From NCBI GenBank assembly GCA_030765045.1, contig CM060961.1, positions 96,011,635-96,075,634 of the forward strand: a stretch of 64,000 nt of DNA, in the 5' to 3' direction. The translations under genes were made by a program, and so were the position numbers. Positions 22,801-33,391 of the stretch are shown piece by piece. The first letter of the stretch is position 1; each line of letters starts with the position of its first letter. Source of the stretch: Tenodera sinensis (taxonomy: Eukaryota; Arthropoda; Insecta; Mantodea; Mantidae). The notes below the pieces were generated by a model. It made no database searches. It had not been told where the DNA came from and worked only from the letters and a program-made list of their open reading frames with translations.

Positions 22801-23211
22801 GCACCAATAAAATTAATGTTAGGAATTGAACCCGAACCAATATTGATCGGGGTACCAAAAACACTGAAAATTAATGACATTCAGTTAAGTGAAGAAGAAA
22901 GAGCGAAAATTGCTTTTGAACGAATCAAGAAAAAGGCAGAGAAGCGAAAATTAAAGAAAAAGAGTAGAAAACATAAATGGGAACCTAAGATAGGCGATTG
23001 GGTACTAGTTAAAGACCATAAGTTATCAAGTGCCTTGCGAGGTAGGAACAAAAGGATGGAATTGTTATATAAAGGTCCTGCAGAAATTATATCAAAATTT
23101 GGTTATCATACCTATGAATTAAAAGATGTTAAAAATGAAAAATGTCTGGGAAGATGGCATAAACAACTCCTTCGACCATGCAAGAAACCGTGTGGTGCCT
23201 TGGAACCTTGA
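19804..23211 (+). CDS. pol: Pol polyprotein of LTR copy 2 (PR-RT-RNase H-IN)
   Basis: The 1135-aa Pol is uninterrupted. The protease active site DTGS is at residues 39-42. The RT has LDARKLNQHC, FSTLDLTASFWQIPL and the catalytic YVDD at 431-434. The RNase H YTDAS motif is at about 578. The integrase has an HHCC zinc motif (HKTLAHTG..CSSCDLCQ) at about 797-835 and a DDE triad D862, D922, E957, the last in GNPTERV. There is no chromodomain. The domain order is Ty3/gypsy-type. The ATG overlaps the TGA that closes the -1 frame (ATGA at 19804-19807). Copy 1 has one extra base just upstream and reads through in frame. Here a one-base loss near 19793 separates Pol from a single -1 frameshift product. 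Confidence 0.93.
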   Translation: MMIQKKREWKNRIDENEKVGDPPKIKIGVNGKQYNAIIDTGSNSTVCSQNFYDNLQSSGFKVMSLPVNGIYCLLAVGKRKERVKFQAMINIEINGRILGILFLIVGRLVTDIIIGCDCLYAWEAVVNFKNMILEMKVEDETIIVPFVEDSSSETIVRDKEEEEIQGDTFFVEYVKVGAMELTEVNVKEYSVDNKENVEWDKNDFIDNLRFSGATRYYDRESSEDLEELLREKVTQADQLNEQQRDKLFEILIRNKEVFSEKPGKCNIYTHSFEIIPIKPFTHKARAIPSTIREEVDAVIKSMLEDEVIEISNSEFVNPLCIVNKANGKFRVTLDARKLNQHCKPDRFRPESVEVILNKLQKGKIFSTLDLTASFWQIPLREDLRKYTAFLHSGILYQFRVCAFGMNTSGSALLRALYEIFGETIKKFVAQYVDDFVIFSENIEDHLNHINYVLSQLKKANMTIKPSKTAFFVKQTEFLGYVISNEGIRPNPDRIESINKIPAPKNIKQLRRFLGILNYQSRFILEYATVVAPLRQLLRKDMKWQWSSVEEESFKKVKTLFAASILLEKPREDLPYIIYTDASGLGYGSVILQKDEEGKDHLIAVASRGLSRTESQACTTEKEIAAIYFALVKFRQYVYNNPVIVYTDHVSLAFMNSCKLTSTRISRYIHEITSHNIEIKHIAGSQNIFSDLLSRMKTNYTIPDTISDNKHDVTILYLKTLEGSQLAKEFRNLEQLQTEDDELKKLREKAQPITENLKDNIGIYEGKIYKVHGKIEPKWKVMVPKALQEKLILAYHKTLAHTGSEKLIMAISDHFYIKHLAKKVRKICSSCDLCQRAKPFNIKFDIEPQTIIREGKNVLVTADAHGELPVGQFGCRYMFVLHDVFSKFIKIYPVRNISSKTCVGKIIKDYVPKYGKIQAILTDNATVHQSKIFKETLENHEIKLYHCSSYFPSGNPTERVLRDIGIYLRVLTHHNHKDWVKYCPLIEKIINHTINVTTGFAPIKLMLGIEPEPILIGVPKTLKINDIQLSEEERAKIAFERIKKKAEKRKLKKKSRKHKWEPKIGDWVLVKDHKLSSALRGRNKRMELLYKGPAEIISKFGYHTYELKDVKNEKCLGRWHKQLLRPCKKPCGALEP

Positions 23212-23981
23212 TTTAATGTAAAAGAAAAATTGGAAGTGTCATTGTCTATTGGCGCCCAATCAGCTTTGAGATAAAATTTAAATGTTAGCTTACTTGAAAA
23301 CCATATATTGGTCAGGTACTTACATATTCATGAAAAATGCAGAATGTGAATTGCTATATACTACCAAGAGCTTAAAAATATATTGTATAGAGCTCACAAT
23401 AACAGCTTCAGAAAGATTGTTAAAATGTTCATCTCCGCATAGAGAGAAAACAGAATATTTAATTTGTAAACATTTGTTAAAATATTTAGATGTATAGATA
23501 GTTATCACAGAAAGACAAAGAAAGAACTTGTCTGAAGAGTGTAATGGATTTATATAAATATATGTACATTTTAGTGCTTAAAGGATCTAGTACAGATATG
23601 TGTTACAATAACAAAAGTGAAAAATCACAGTGCAAGTGATAGTGAGAGCGAAGTGAGCAAACATGAACTAAAAGAAGGAAGTATAAAGAAAGACTCTTGA
23701 AATTTAACCTTTATATAAAAGTGTCACGGAAGAAACCATAACATATTGTAATTAGTATTTAAGGATTAATGTTTAGTCAAGTGTACAATTGTTTGTCATG
23801 TTAAAAAGATTAAGGAGAAAATGTGTTAATAACCAATTTCAAAAACAGTGTAATTGAAAATTGTATATAATGGGAGTGTTGCCGATTATTCAAAATACAG
23901 CAGTAATTTTTAATTTTCTTTCGGGCAAGACATTTACATTATTTTATTATGAAATAATAAAATAACATAAATGGGGGCATT
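23212..23981 (+). other. Non-coding 3' internal region and polypurine tract of copy 2
   Basis: About 770 nt of AT-rich sequence without an env-like ORF. ATGGGGGCA directly before the 3' LTR is the polypurine tract that would prime plus-strand synthesis. Confidence 0.7.
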
Positions 23982-24742
23982 TGATACCGAAATTTAGATT
24001 TCAAATCGAATGGGCTTGATAAAGACACGTTTTAATTTAATTGCCGGATGTGAGATTTGCGATAAGTGTAGAGTAATAACATAAATAGATAATAGAGCAG
24101 GAAGTGTTGTAAGGTGAGCCAGATATGAGTAAATAATAGTCGTTAAATTTGTAGGATAAACACATTATTGGTTTGAAATTAACGAGTCATGACGTCATAC
24201 TACATAGTTTAAATTCACGTTTGAAATTCAGGTCGCGCGATATATTTAATAAAATATAAAGAAAACATCGTTTAATCATAAAAAGGTAAATATATATTCA
24301 AAATTCATAAAAGAACATGTTATAATAGAAAGGGACATTTCTAAATTGCGGGAAAAGGAAATAGCATTTTGGATACGAGGCTTTCTTGGATGACGTCATG
24401 ACATTCAAAATTGGAGAGAACGTTTTTCCTAGCGTGGGTACGCGAGAAAGCGTCTGGTCACTACTCACCCCAGACCAGTACTGCAAGTTATGCTGTGCAG
24501 ACGTGAGTGCGATTCCTCTACATATAGAATCGGCATAACTCCCGAAAGTATCTAAGATGTAATAAACAGTATACAAAGGTTTTCTTGGGTAGTCTATAAC
24601 ACCTGCGCGTACCCGAGATAAATAAAGAGATCTCATACTGAGCTAGCGGGAACGAACCAAATCAACGGGCGACAATGAGACCAACGACATTTACGCATCA
24701 AATGGCGACACAACGAGAACCGAACAACGACTATTAGCTTCA
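23982..24742 (+). repeat. 3' LTR of copy 2
   Basis: Same length (761 bp) and ends as the 5' LTR, with four single-base differences seen by eye. CRE palindromes are at 24190-24197 and 24391-24398. Confidence 0.95.
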
Positions 24743-24871
24743 GTGTGGTCACCCAGCTGTTTTGTTATGACCAGTGGTTCCATCTCTCTCTTCGTGTAGC
24801 CATCATGGTGTTGATGTCAATTGTAAGTTGCTGAGATTATGTTGTTTGTGATTCACTCGGTTGGGACGAAC

Positions 24872-26899
24872 TTAGTTGTTGTAATTTCCCTGAGTGTTGG
24901 TGGTGGTGGTTGTTTCTGCATTTTGTGCAGCATCTGCCCTATTTGGCACATTTTGATCTACTTCCTGCTGTCTTATGTTGTCAGTGTACCATTGGTCTCT
25001 GCTCCTTTGGCGTGAACCTCTGTCATATGACGGTCTGTGGTTGTTCAAGTGTTCCCTACTGAATCGTATGTGATTCACTTGATGGGTATGGTCTCCTGGT
25101 CTTCCACGATCATATGTATATGTTCTGTATCTCGATTCACCATTCGGTATTGTGTCGTGGTACTGCTGTCTTGTGTTCTCCATCCTCTCACCATGATTAT
25201 GTGGTTGTGGGAAATGGTGTGCCCCTCTCCGCCTTTCATGGGTGCTCCTAGTATTTCTATGTTCTCCCTCACTCTGGTTGTTCGTAGCCGTGCTCCGGTT
25301 TAAGATGGGTGAGTTTGGGTGACCGTTCCTATGTCTATGCTCATTAGGCCGACCATTTTGTGTTTCGAAGGCTGTCAGCAATTCTATCATATCTGCAAAA
25401 TCTACTGGCCTAGCTGTGTCTGGGAAATGTCTTGTTATGCTGGTAATTAGTTCTGCTTCCGACAAGTTGGGATCTAATAGCTTTCCTTTGTTGGCTATTT
25501 TCATGAAATAATCGACTAGCGATAATCCTTTGGTTGGATCATATCTACCTGTCGCTAGCTCTACCCTAGTTTGGTTTTGCTTAGCTGGGCCCCAATATCT
25601 TGATAGGAATAAATTTCTGAATGAGCTATACGACTCATGACCAGCTAGTGTTAACCTGAGTCAATCTAACGCCTTGTTTCTTAAGCTTTTCTTAACTATC
25701 ATCATCCTAAGCTCATTTGGTATCCTTTTCACTTTAAAATATTCTTCCATCTCTTTAACAAAGAGTTTTGGATTGTCTCCCTTCTCCTCGTCAAATGTAG
25801 GTGGTGTGATTTCATGTAATATGCTGTTGGTGTAACATGTGTTGTGTGTCCTGTCATTGTTTGGTTGTGAACCTCTTTCTCTGTATGGTGAGTCAACACT
25901 TTGTACATTATTCAAGTAACTCTCATCTTGTACATTACTTACATCTAGATCATCTTGTCTTTGTAATGCATTCACAACATCATTTACATTAGCCAAACTT
26001 TCTTTCCCTTTTTTCATTTCTTCACAAATTGATTTTAAGTCATTCTTTATTTCTAAGTGGCTTTGTTTCATATCATTTATAGCATCCTGTTGTGAATGCA
26101 TCACATCATTCATTGTCTTAATTTTAGGAATTACAATTTGTTCTACAGTTTCATTAATAATGTCTTTCCTTACTACCTCAATCTCTTTCCTTAATTCCTC
26201 AGTTATTTCTGCTTTTACATTTGTAATCTTACAGTCTACACTTGCATTACATTCTGTTATTTCCTCTCTACACCTAGCAATTTCTCCTTCTAATACAATC
26301 TTATTCTCTCTCATTTCTGATTCTATTTTTCCCATCCTATCTCCTACGATTTCTATCCTAGCTTCTAAGGCTTCCTTTGTTTCATTTAACTTTTTATGTA
26401 CTAATTTTAAATTAGTTTCCATTACTTTCATATTTTCTTTACACTCCTGTCTTCCTAATTCTATTTTCTGTTCTAAGTTCTGTCTACCTAATTCCATTTT
26501 CTGTTCTAAGTTCTGTCTCACTTCCTCCAGTTTCTGACCTATACTCTGACCTAAACTTTGTTCTATGTCCTGTTTTAATTCTGCTCTATTCTGTTCCATT
26601 TTCTGACCTAAACTTTGTTCTATGTCCTGTTTTAATTCTGCATTATTTTGTTCCATTTTCTGACCTAATTCTACCTTGTTTTGTTCCATTTTCTGTTCTA
26701 GTCTTTCAAACATGATCATTAATAACCTTTGGTCTTTGCTTATTGCTAGCTGTTCCTCACTTTCTAATTCTACCTGATAACTAGGCCTATCTGCCCCTTC
26801 CCCCACTTCTGTTTCTATCTCTTTTCGCGACATTTTAATTTCTTTATTCAATTCATTTAAGGTTAAAAGTCCCACTACTTTGCCGCTTCTCAGTAACAT
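24872..26899 (-). pseudogene. gag: gag of the pol-less element, one nonsense codon
   Basis: Two ORFs (25661-26899 and 24872-25504) lie in the same frame. They are separated by an in-frame TGA at 25661-25663, at a position where the Gag of copy 2 has Trp. The N-terminal part is a long coiled coil with internal duplications (QKMEQNRAELKQDIEQSLG repeats). The capsid region (ITPPTFDEEKGDNPKLFVKEM, VKRIPNELRM) and a tail rich in His, Arg and Asn follow. It is clearly related to, but strongly diverged from, the Gag of copies 1 and 2. No pol follows. If the TGA is a copy-specific lesion, other copies will have an open gag. Confidence 0.88.
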
Positions 26900-27201
26900 A
26901 AAAAATGGAAATAAAATGTATGTAAAAACAAAAAATTTTGATCCTACTTCCTTTTCCGTTGGTTCTTCGTCCAGTTATTTACGTCTCCTGGGCAGTTGGC
27001 TTCGCTAGATGATCTCCGGTGTTTTTCCCACGTTGATTCTTCGTGTGTCGATGTTCCGATGTATCGTTGATATCAAACGATGGTCTAATGGCGTCTTTTT
27101 CCTGCGCGATGAGATGGCGTCTTTTGATGTTTATTGTAATTTCAATTTTCGTAATTTTGCATTCCATTCTAAATTCGCGTTCCACGTTGGGTAAGCCATT
27201 T

Positions 27202-27742
27202 TGGTGCTGTTTTTATAATGATTATTACATAACAACAGGAATAATGTTCTTACTGAAAGATGAAATACTGTGATAGCAGACGCGATTCCTATCTTCAGGG
27301 TCGTGGTTACAGAATGGAATGCATAAATCAATGTTCCTTTATCACAACTCGTTTATTCATCAACACTTCGTTATTTTACACTCTCAGCACCATATTAATT
27401 AATCAAAGACTTTCACAATCATGATTTAGTAGAATCTACACAGGATAAAAGTTTGGTGAAAGTTCCATGTTCACACACTACCAAACACACGTCTTATCAT
27501 CATGAGCATACAGACGCTAATGAAAATAGTCCTTGGCGTCTCTCTGACGCAACACCGCCATTCTTTTGTATTCATCCGCGCAAATAGTTTTTATTGGTTG
27601 AACACAAAGTGACAAGAAAACATTGGCTATCTTGAATATTGAAAAATAAGTCCCTGATACACCCAAACAAGAACTAGAAATTTATACACTCTTAAAAGAA
27701 CATTTATATGAACGATTTTCTATTGGTCAATATTCTGTCTCA
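27202..27742 (-). repeat. 5' LTR of the pol-less element
   Basis: 541 bp, TGAGAC to CAGCACCA on the minus strand. It is followed (minus strand) by AAA and the primer-site sequence TGGCTTACCCAACGTGG. The outer flank starts with the TSD CACA. Confidence 0.93.
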
Positions 27743-27990
27743 CACATTTGATCTTTCTCATTTCTTTCAGTTCTTCTTTACTAGCCCGTCAATTACAAAT
27801 GGTTTTTTCTGTTGGTGGTGGGCAAAAATGCTGCTCAACTGCCCTGTTTCCATGTTCTTCTGCATGTGCTATTACAAGGGCTATTTTTTTGCAACTTCCG
27901 ATGGTGCCACCAGATGGCCCAAATAGGGATAGGAGGTGTGTAATCACACAGTGTGATTGGCCATCTTCTTAACACTATTAGCCTCAGTGC

Positions 27991-28246
27991 CATGTGGGCA
28001 TCAGCAGACTTTTTTCTCAGAGGGGGCATATGCCGGAAGTTTGCAATCAAACAAAACTAGTACATTATTCTGTTGTCAAAAGATATGAGTTATAGCATTT
28101 GTTATGGATAAACATATTATTTGTTCTAAATAAAAGTTGTTCTTTATCAAAATTAAAACAATAGTTTAATAGTAATTGACTGCATATTAAATTTATTAAT
28201 TTCCTAGGGGGAGGCCCCTTGCCCCCTTTCCTTCATGATGCCCATG
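27991..28246 (+). mobile_element. MITE-like element with CATG termini, copy 2
   Basis: It is alignable along its length with 6738-6992 (CAGCAGACTTTTTTC, GTTTGCAATCA, AATAGTTTAATAGTAATTGA, GATGCCCATG). Flanking duplication is not evident, so the ends are probably mutated. Confidence 0.75.
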
Positions 28247-28502
28247 ACTGCCAAACTTAATTGGTTTAACTAAAGCTTGGCTAGGGCACTTAAAGATGTG
28301 TGTTACAATAGGCTCCCTTGCCAGGTATGAATTGTGCACTGATATGTTTGTACAAGAAGAGGTGCATAATATAGTAGAAAAGCACCACAGAAGAGCTGTG
28401 TTCATGGTGAAAACTTTATGAGCGATAACAGCGCAGTAAAGTTGGAGATGACTGAGCAAATGTTGGTGATGATGATGACCAGGGATGGAAATGTTTGATT
28501 AG

Positions 28503-28691
28503 CCTCCTTTCAGCTCAGACTTAGCACCAGGTGGCCATCACCTTTCCCTACAGATGAAAAACTGTTTGGAGGGATATTTCTACTCCAATGTTCTTAAGCA
28601 CACCGTACAGACATGGCTCCAGAAACAGGCAGTAAGTGCTTTTGTAGAAAGTATTGGGGAGCTGGTACATAAGTATGACAAAGCTTTTTAA
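28503..28691 (+). pseudogene. mariner/Tc1-like transposase C-terminal relic
   Basis: An open 62-codon segment starts PPFSSDLAPGGHHL, continues with WLQKQAVSAFVESIGELV and ends HKYDKAF before a stop. This is the C-terminal pattern of IS630-Tc1-mariner transposases (YSPDLAPSDYHLF ... WLQ..GI..L..R.DKC), with the catalytic-region acidic residue retained in SSDLAP. The rest of the transposase is missing or unreadable. Confidence 0.6.
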
Positions 28692-29051
28692 TCCTCATGA
28701 TTATGTTGAAAAGTAGCTTGACAATGTACAAACATTTGTAAATGAAACCATTTTGCTGTTCACATTAGCTTTGACTTCATGTTCTATTGGAAGTTAAAAC
28801 ATGGTCCTTGTACTTTCAGTTTATAGCTCGCATCATACCAATGCTTTTTTTCACCTTTTTTTTTTTTCAACGCGAAATAAGTGTAAGTGAAACTGTAAGT
28901 GACTATAGGTTGACTCATTTACTTTATATTTGAAAAGTTTCACTGTCTAAGTGGAATGTGTGTTTAAGTGGAATGAAACTAGCTGTTTGAGGTCATTTTG
29001 AGTCACTTTTTTACACTTACCTTCACTTAAAATATTTTAAAAACTGGAAAT

Positions 29052-29081
29052 GTTTTCTGGATCGTTCAATCCCATCATCAG
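29052..29081 (-). ncRNA. Hammerhead-like core near a Penelope-like element (candidate)
   Basis: On the minus strand CTGATGA is followed by a short hairpin (GGATT-GAAC-GATCC) and then GAAAAC. This is the CUGANGA-helix II-GAAA core of hammerhead ribozymes. Stems I and III are not convincing here. Penelope-like elements are known to carry hammerhead motifs in their terminal repeats. Probably a decayed remnant. Confidence 0.3.
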
Positions 29082-29149
29082 TCACTGGGTGACTGGCGCT
29101 ATCCTCCTACTCCCTCTCTCTGCTACCATCATCATGCTGCTATCTGATG

Positions 29150-30385
29150 TTAGGGGCACAGAGCTTTAACACTTCATTTAATGCTGGGATTTCGAGGTTA
29201 ATGGCTTTATTATTGTATGCACATTTTTTCCCAAATGCTCAGTTCTATTGGTGAATTTAGAGATTTTAACAATTTTATATTAAGGTCAATGTTGTGGTTT
29301 TCAGTTCAAAAGTGGTGTACCACAGCAGACTTTTCAGTTTGTTTCAATTTTATATTTCTCTGGTGTTTCTTTAGTCTGATTTCCAAATTTCGTTTGTTTT
29401 CCCTATGTAGCTTTTTTCGCAGCCATTGCAGTTGATCTGGTAAATTCCAGATTTAAGATTATATGGGCTAGTTCTGTTAAGTTGCTTGTTCAGCAGATTT
29501 TTTAAATTGCATTTGTTTTGTGGTGCCAGTCTTATGTTTAGTTTTTTGAAGATTCTTTCAGATTTCCTAAAGGTCCAGGGATGGTAAGTGAATTTTGTAA
29601 CTTTCCAGTTGTTATTTGTAAGTGATGTAAATGTAGTGGTTTGTGAAATTATCTTGAGCTTTTCTACATTTTTGGACATGTTCCTAGTGGTGGCTGGGTT
29701 GAATCCATTTGGTACTGAAATGTCTTGTATATGTTGCTCTTTCAGAAATTTCTCTTTACTTAAAGGGATGTTATATAACCGGTAAATCAAGCATCTAAAT
29801 GCTACCACTTGGTGTGAAGCTGGGTTGCAACTGCTTTTCTTTATGCAATTATCTACATATGTGGGCTTTCTATATATTCCAAATTTTATACCATCTATAT
29901 CTCATAAAGTAATTTTGAGGTCCAGGAAAGGTAATGTGTTGTCTTCTATTTCAATTGTAAATTTTATATGGTTGTCCTGCAGGTTTAGTACTCCTTTATC
30001 TGGGGAATTATGGTGAAAATATCATCCACGTATCTTCTCCAAAATTTGAACGTATGTGGAAAGGTTTTTCTATGCGAGTTTCAAAAAAGCTCATGTGCAT
30101 GTCTGCTAAAAATGGTGACAATGGGCTCCCCATTGTTAATCCTTTTGATTACAATTGTCTGTAGAATTTGTTGTCAAATGTGAAGTAATTACTCTTTGTG
30201 CAAATTTTCGTAAAGTGGTGATGTCGTTTATTTCCATGAGTTCTATTATAGTCGGAGTCAACCATTTCCTAATAAGTGTAGGTATTTTTTCCACTGGGAT
30301 GCTGTAAAAAGAGCTTTAATGTCAAAAGAAACCATTATGTGGCTATCAGGAATAGTTTAGTTCTATAGGTACTTTACGAGTTCCT
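29150..30385 (-). pseudogene. Penelope-like element A (RT and GIY-YIG), decayed
   Basis: Minus-strand motifs in order are VSFDIKALF (about 30330), MGSPLSPFLADMHM (about 30130), FWRRYVDDIFTI (about 30030) and KFTYHPWTFRKSERI. A GIY-YIG endonuclease segment SGIYQINCNGCEKSYIGKT follows at 29385-29450. Its downstream part (LEIRLKKHQRNIK) continues in another frame to about 29150. RT plus C-terminal GIY-YIG is diagnostic of Penelope-like elements. Frameshifts and stops make it inactive. It is 5' truncated near 30385. Confidence 0.85.
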
Positions 30386-30654
30386 AGTAGTTTTCAATTC
30401 TTAAATTTTCAAATGACATTATATTCATGAAATTAGCTACTACCAAAAATATTGTACTGTTACCCATAACACACATCACTTTCAACTTAAATTCATTGTG
30501 TGGTGCATTGCTGCTACCAGTTAAATCCATCATTGCCAGATAGTGATAGGTTTCCTGCAGCAGCAAATATACAGCCATTTTTAACACTAGCAGGATTTTT
30601 AAGTCAGCACTGTAGATTTTAATATCAGTTTCAAATATGTTGTTGTTTTCTAGT

Positions 30655-31680
30655 GCCTTGCATCTGGCAATGAAGCCATTAGCATTCGTGCTTTCCAATA
30701 CTTTTGAACTGTAGTTTCTTCTGATTTTAATGCTTCACAGGTCTTCAAGTGGTCTTCGTTCATTTCTGCTCGATTGTTACACAGGACACATATTGGTGAG
30801 GCTGAGGTACCTATTCTGTAGAGATGACTTGCTAAGCAGTCGTGATTTGTCAATAGTCGGAAGGCTGCAACCGCGGTTTTCCTTGGTCTCTGGGGGATTA
30901 TATCTGGGTTGGAAAGTAGTGTAATCCATTTTTTATCTTTGGCATTTGTTTCTATTTCTTGTAGGTATGAATGAGAAAATTTTTTAATGATCAAGCGTTT
31001 TATTGAGGAATATGAGAAATTGAATTTAGATTTTTGCTTTATTGTTGTGCCTTTCTTTGCAAGTGAGTCTGCAGCTTCGTGTCCGTGTTAAGGCACGCAT
31101 GGCATCAATAGGTGTGGATTTAACTGCTCCAGTGATTAGGCGAAGAGCCTGATTTTGTATTTGTTCAAGTTTATTGATGTTAGCATTTGCTGCTGTTATT
31201 AAAGCTTCAGAACAGTACAAGAGGTTTGGTTTAACATACATTTTGTATGTTGTGTTAAGGACTCTCCTTGAGCAGCCCCATTTAGCACCAGCTAACCTTT
31301 TCAGGATTTGCAGTTTCTTTTCAACCTTTTCTGAGATGTTTGTTATATGTTTTTTCCAAGTTAGCTTTCTGTCGAAAGTGATTCCTAAGTATTTGGCATC
31401 ATCAACTGCTTTGAGTGGTTTACTATTATAATTTATGTTAATATTAACTGGTTTGTATTTTAGTGTAAATAATTCATAATTTGTTTTTTCCACATTGATA
31501 GTCATGAGGTTTATGGAGCTCCATTCATGTACTTTGTTTAGGGCTGTTTCTATTCTGTCTTTAATTAATTCAGGTTTTTTTGGAGAGCCTGAAGTCCAAA
31601 TGACTACATCGTCAGCAAATGAAGGTCTGTGGAGACATGAAAATACCTTCTTCCACACACTTTGGTTATTATGGTATCAA
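30655..31680 (-). pseudogene. LINE relic C with RNase H deleted
   Basis: The segment 31026-31658 carries FADDVVIWT, DAKYLGITFDRKLTW and WGCSRRVLNTTY (RT palm and thumb). The segment 30650-30994 carries the family tail RKTAVAAFRLLTNHDCLA, HLYRIG and a C..C-H-C zinc motif (CVLCNNRAEMNEDHLKTC). Between them, where relic A has its RNase H, nothing is left: an internal deletion at about 31000-31060. It belongs to the same family as relic A (3080-4600). Confidence 0.85.
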
Positions 31681-31689
31681 AACAGCATT

Positions 31690-32570
31690 TTGGGAAAATA
31701 AATTGTTTTTTATACAGTCAAGTGTTTTCCTAAGAAACTTCCATACCAGATCCAGGATGCCCCCACACCCTAATACATAGATAAGAGTCATCCATGTAAG
31801 AGCAACCCAAGGAAAACCCCAACATCCTGAAGTTTCACCCTTCCATCCAGAGTGATGAACTATGAGCTATTGAGTGGGTGACTCAATGAAACAGGGAGTC
31901 TCAATTCCCATCCACATATGAACACTTGAACTCAGCTTAGGTTGACTTATTTTCCTGATTTACTATTCTTCTAATGCCCTCTTGAAAGGAAAGTCCGAAG
32001 AATTTCATCTTTAGTTTCTTTTGATGTGTTCTTTTTGGGCTTTCTCCCCCATGTAGGAGTGGGACAGAGTTCTGTCAAACTTGTGATGTTTCCAAGTCAA
32101 CCATAAGCACAGTGTTATTTTCTTCATTTAGTGTTGTAACACTGGCTGTGAAAAGTCTCTAAAAATATTTGGGTTTTATAGAAATATCCCAGTGCATGCA
32201 AACCTATTTTTTCCATTTTCAATTATGATCATCCTTAAAAATGCAACTCAGAACAACTCGCTATACTGTGTTAATAAGGCAGCCTCCTCTGGATGGCTTT
32301 TAGCTACTTTTCAATCTGACACCAATTTTCTCTTCCAAGCAAGGAAGAGAAAATCTCTTCCTGAGAAATGAAGGAAATCTCAAGCTAAACAGCTCAGGTT
32401 AGTTCAATATTTTCTTGCATACTGTATTTTCTTATCATTTGAAAGTTATTGTCACATTGTAAGCAGCCATATAAATAAATACATAAATTCAAATTACATT
32501 ATTTTAGGACCTATTATACATTTTATCTATTACACTTACATTTTAATATAACAACTTAGCAGGTTATGGC
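31690..32570. other. Intronic DNA without recognisable feature
   Basis: No open frame above background and no repeat shared with the rest of the window. Confidence 0.4.
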
Positions 32571-32572
32571 GG

Positions 32573-32960
32573 CACTGTGGCCAAGTGGTTAGATCATTCA
32601 CCTACCACTTAGGTGACCTGGGTTTGATCCGAGGGACCCACATGTGGTATTCATGGTGGACAAAGCAGTGTTAGGGCAGGTTTTCTCTGGGTTCTCCAGT
32701 TTCTCCTGCCACTCATTTCACCAATTGCTCCATTATCACTTTTATAATCATCAATTTTGCCTGCATTTCATACCATCCTCTTCCTTATTCTCATACCTGG
32801 TGCTTGACTGACCACCAGCCTCCAGGACTTCACTCTATCCAGTCCATAGGTTCCTGTGCTCTCCAGCGGGCACCTGACCTTAGGCACTGGCTTGTAAGTC
32901 CTGGGGAGTGTAAGTCCTACATAAGGTGAGGGTAATCAAGTAGAGAAAGAAAGAACTTAG
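32573..32960 (+). repeat. tRNA-derived SINE, family 2
   Basis: The head GGCACTGTGGCCAAGTGGTT with a B box GGGTTTGATCC resembles class II (Leu/Ser) tRNAs. A body follows with GGACAAAGCAGTGTTAGGGCAG and a CTCCATTAT region. Related copies lie at 35573, 61990 and 62294. Confidence 0.75.
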
Positions 32961-33391
32961 TAGGTTATGTTAAACATTAGTGACAGAGAGAGAAAGGTGA
33001 AGAGGAGGGAGAACGAATTTCTGCTCTCCGCAGATATAGGCCTCTAAGGCTGTCAGATTTTCCTACATGTGGGCATGCTACAAAAAGCTTTTGATGTTCA
33101 GCCTTATACATAGAACTGAACAAGCAGTTTGAAGCAATCGGGTATCAATCATGAAGCAATCAGTCAGCTAGTCAGTTTAGTCTTATCACGAAGGGGTATT
33201 GGTGCAGAGGAAATGCAAGGATCTCCTTTTTTTAAATAATACTTTATTTACTGATTAATTTCTAATCTTATTCTTTTAATTGAATTGAACATAGTGTATG
33301 CTCCTGAATACAGATTCCCAAACTTAACATTCTTTTCAAATTGTTCCTTTTCTTCACTTGTGTAACTTGTCACATCTCCACTAGAATATTT

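Larger units (their letters stand above)
16753..24742 (+). mobile_element. Complete Ty3-type LTR retrotransposon, copy 2, nested insertion
   Basis: The 7,990-bp element has 761-bp LTRs differing at 4 positions, so it is young. A 4-bp TSD GTGT flanks it (16749-16752 and 24743-24746). After the 5' LTR comes AA, then a tRNA-Lys(CTT)-like primer site (TGGCGACCCAACGTG). A long leader, gag and pol follow, and a GGGGG-containing polypurine tract precedes the 3' LTR. It lies inside the pol-less element, so it inserted later. There is no env ORF: 23212-23981 holds only short ORFs. Gag and Pol ORFs are both open, but see the frameshift note at the junction. Confidence 0.95.
14991..27742 (-). mobile_element. 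Pol-less Ty3-type LTR element, antisense, split by LTR copy 2
   Basis: Identical-length LTRs (541 bp) lie at 14991-15531 and 27202-27742, differing at only 2 positions. A 4-bp TSD CACA flanks the element (14987-14990 and 27743-27746). The internal region contains gag (24872-26899) but no protease, RT or integrase. The unsplit element would be about 4.8 kb. LTR copy 2 (16753-24742) is inserted in its 3' internal region. This is a non-autonomous element that probably depended on the enzymes of a relative. Confidence 0.9.

Noticed and set aside
23212..23981. env gene of LTR copy 2 (retrovirus-like element)
   Set aside because: Only short ORFs, no signal peptide, transmembrane segment or furin-like site.
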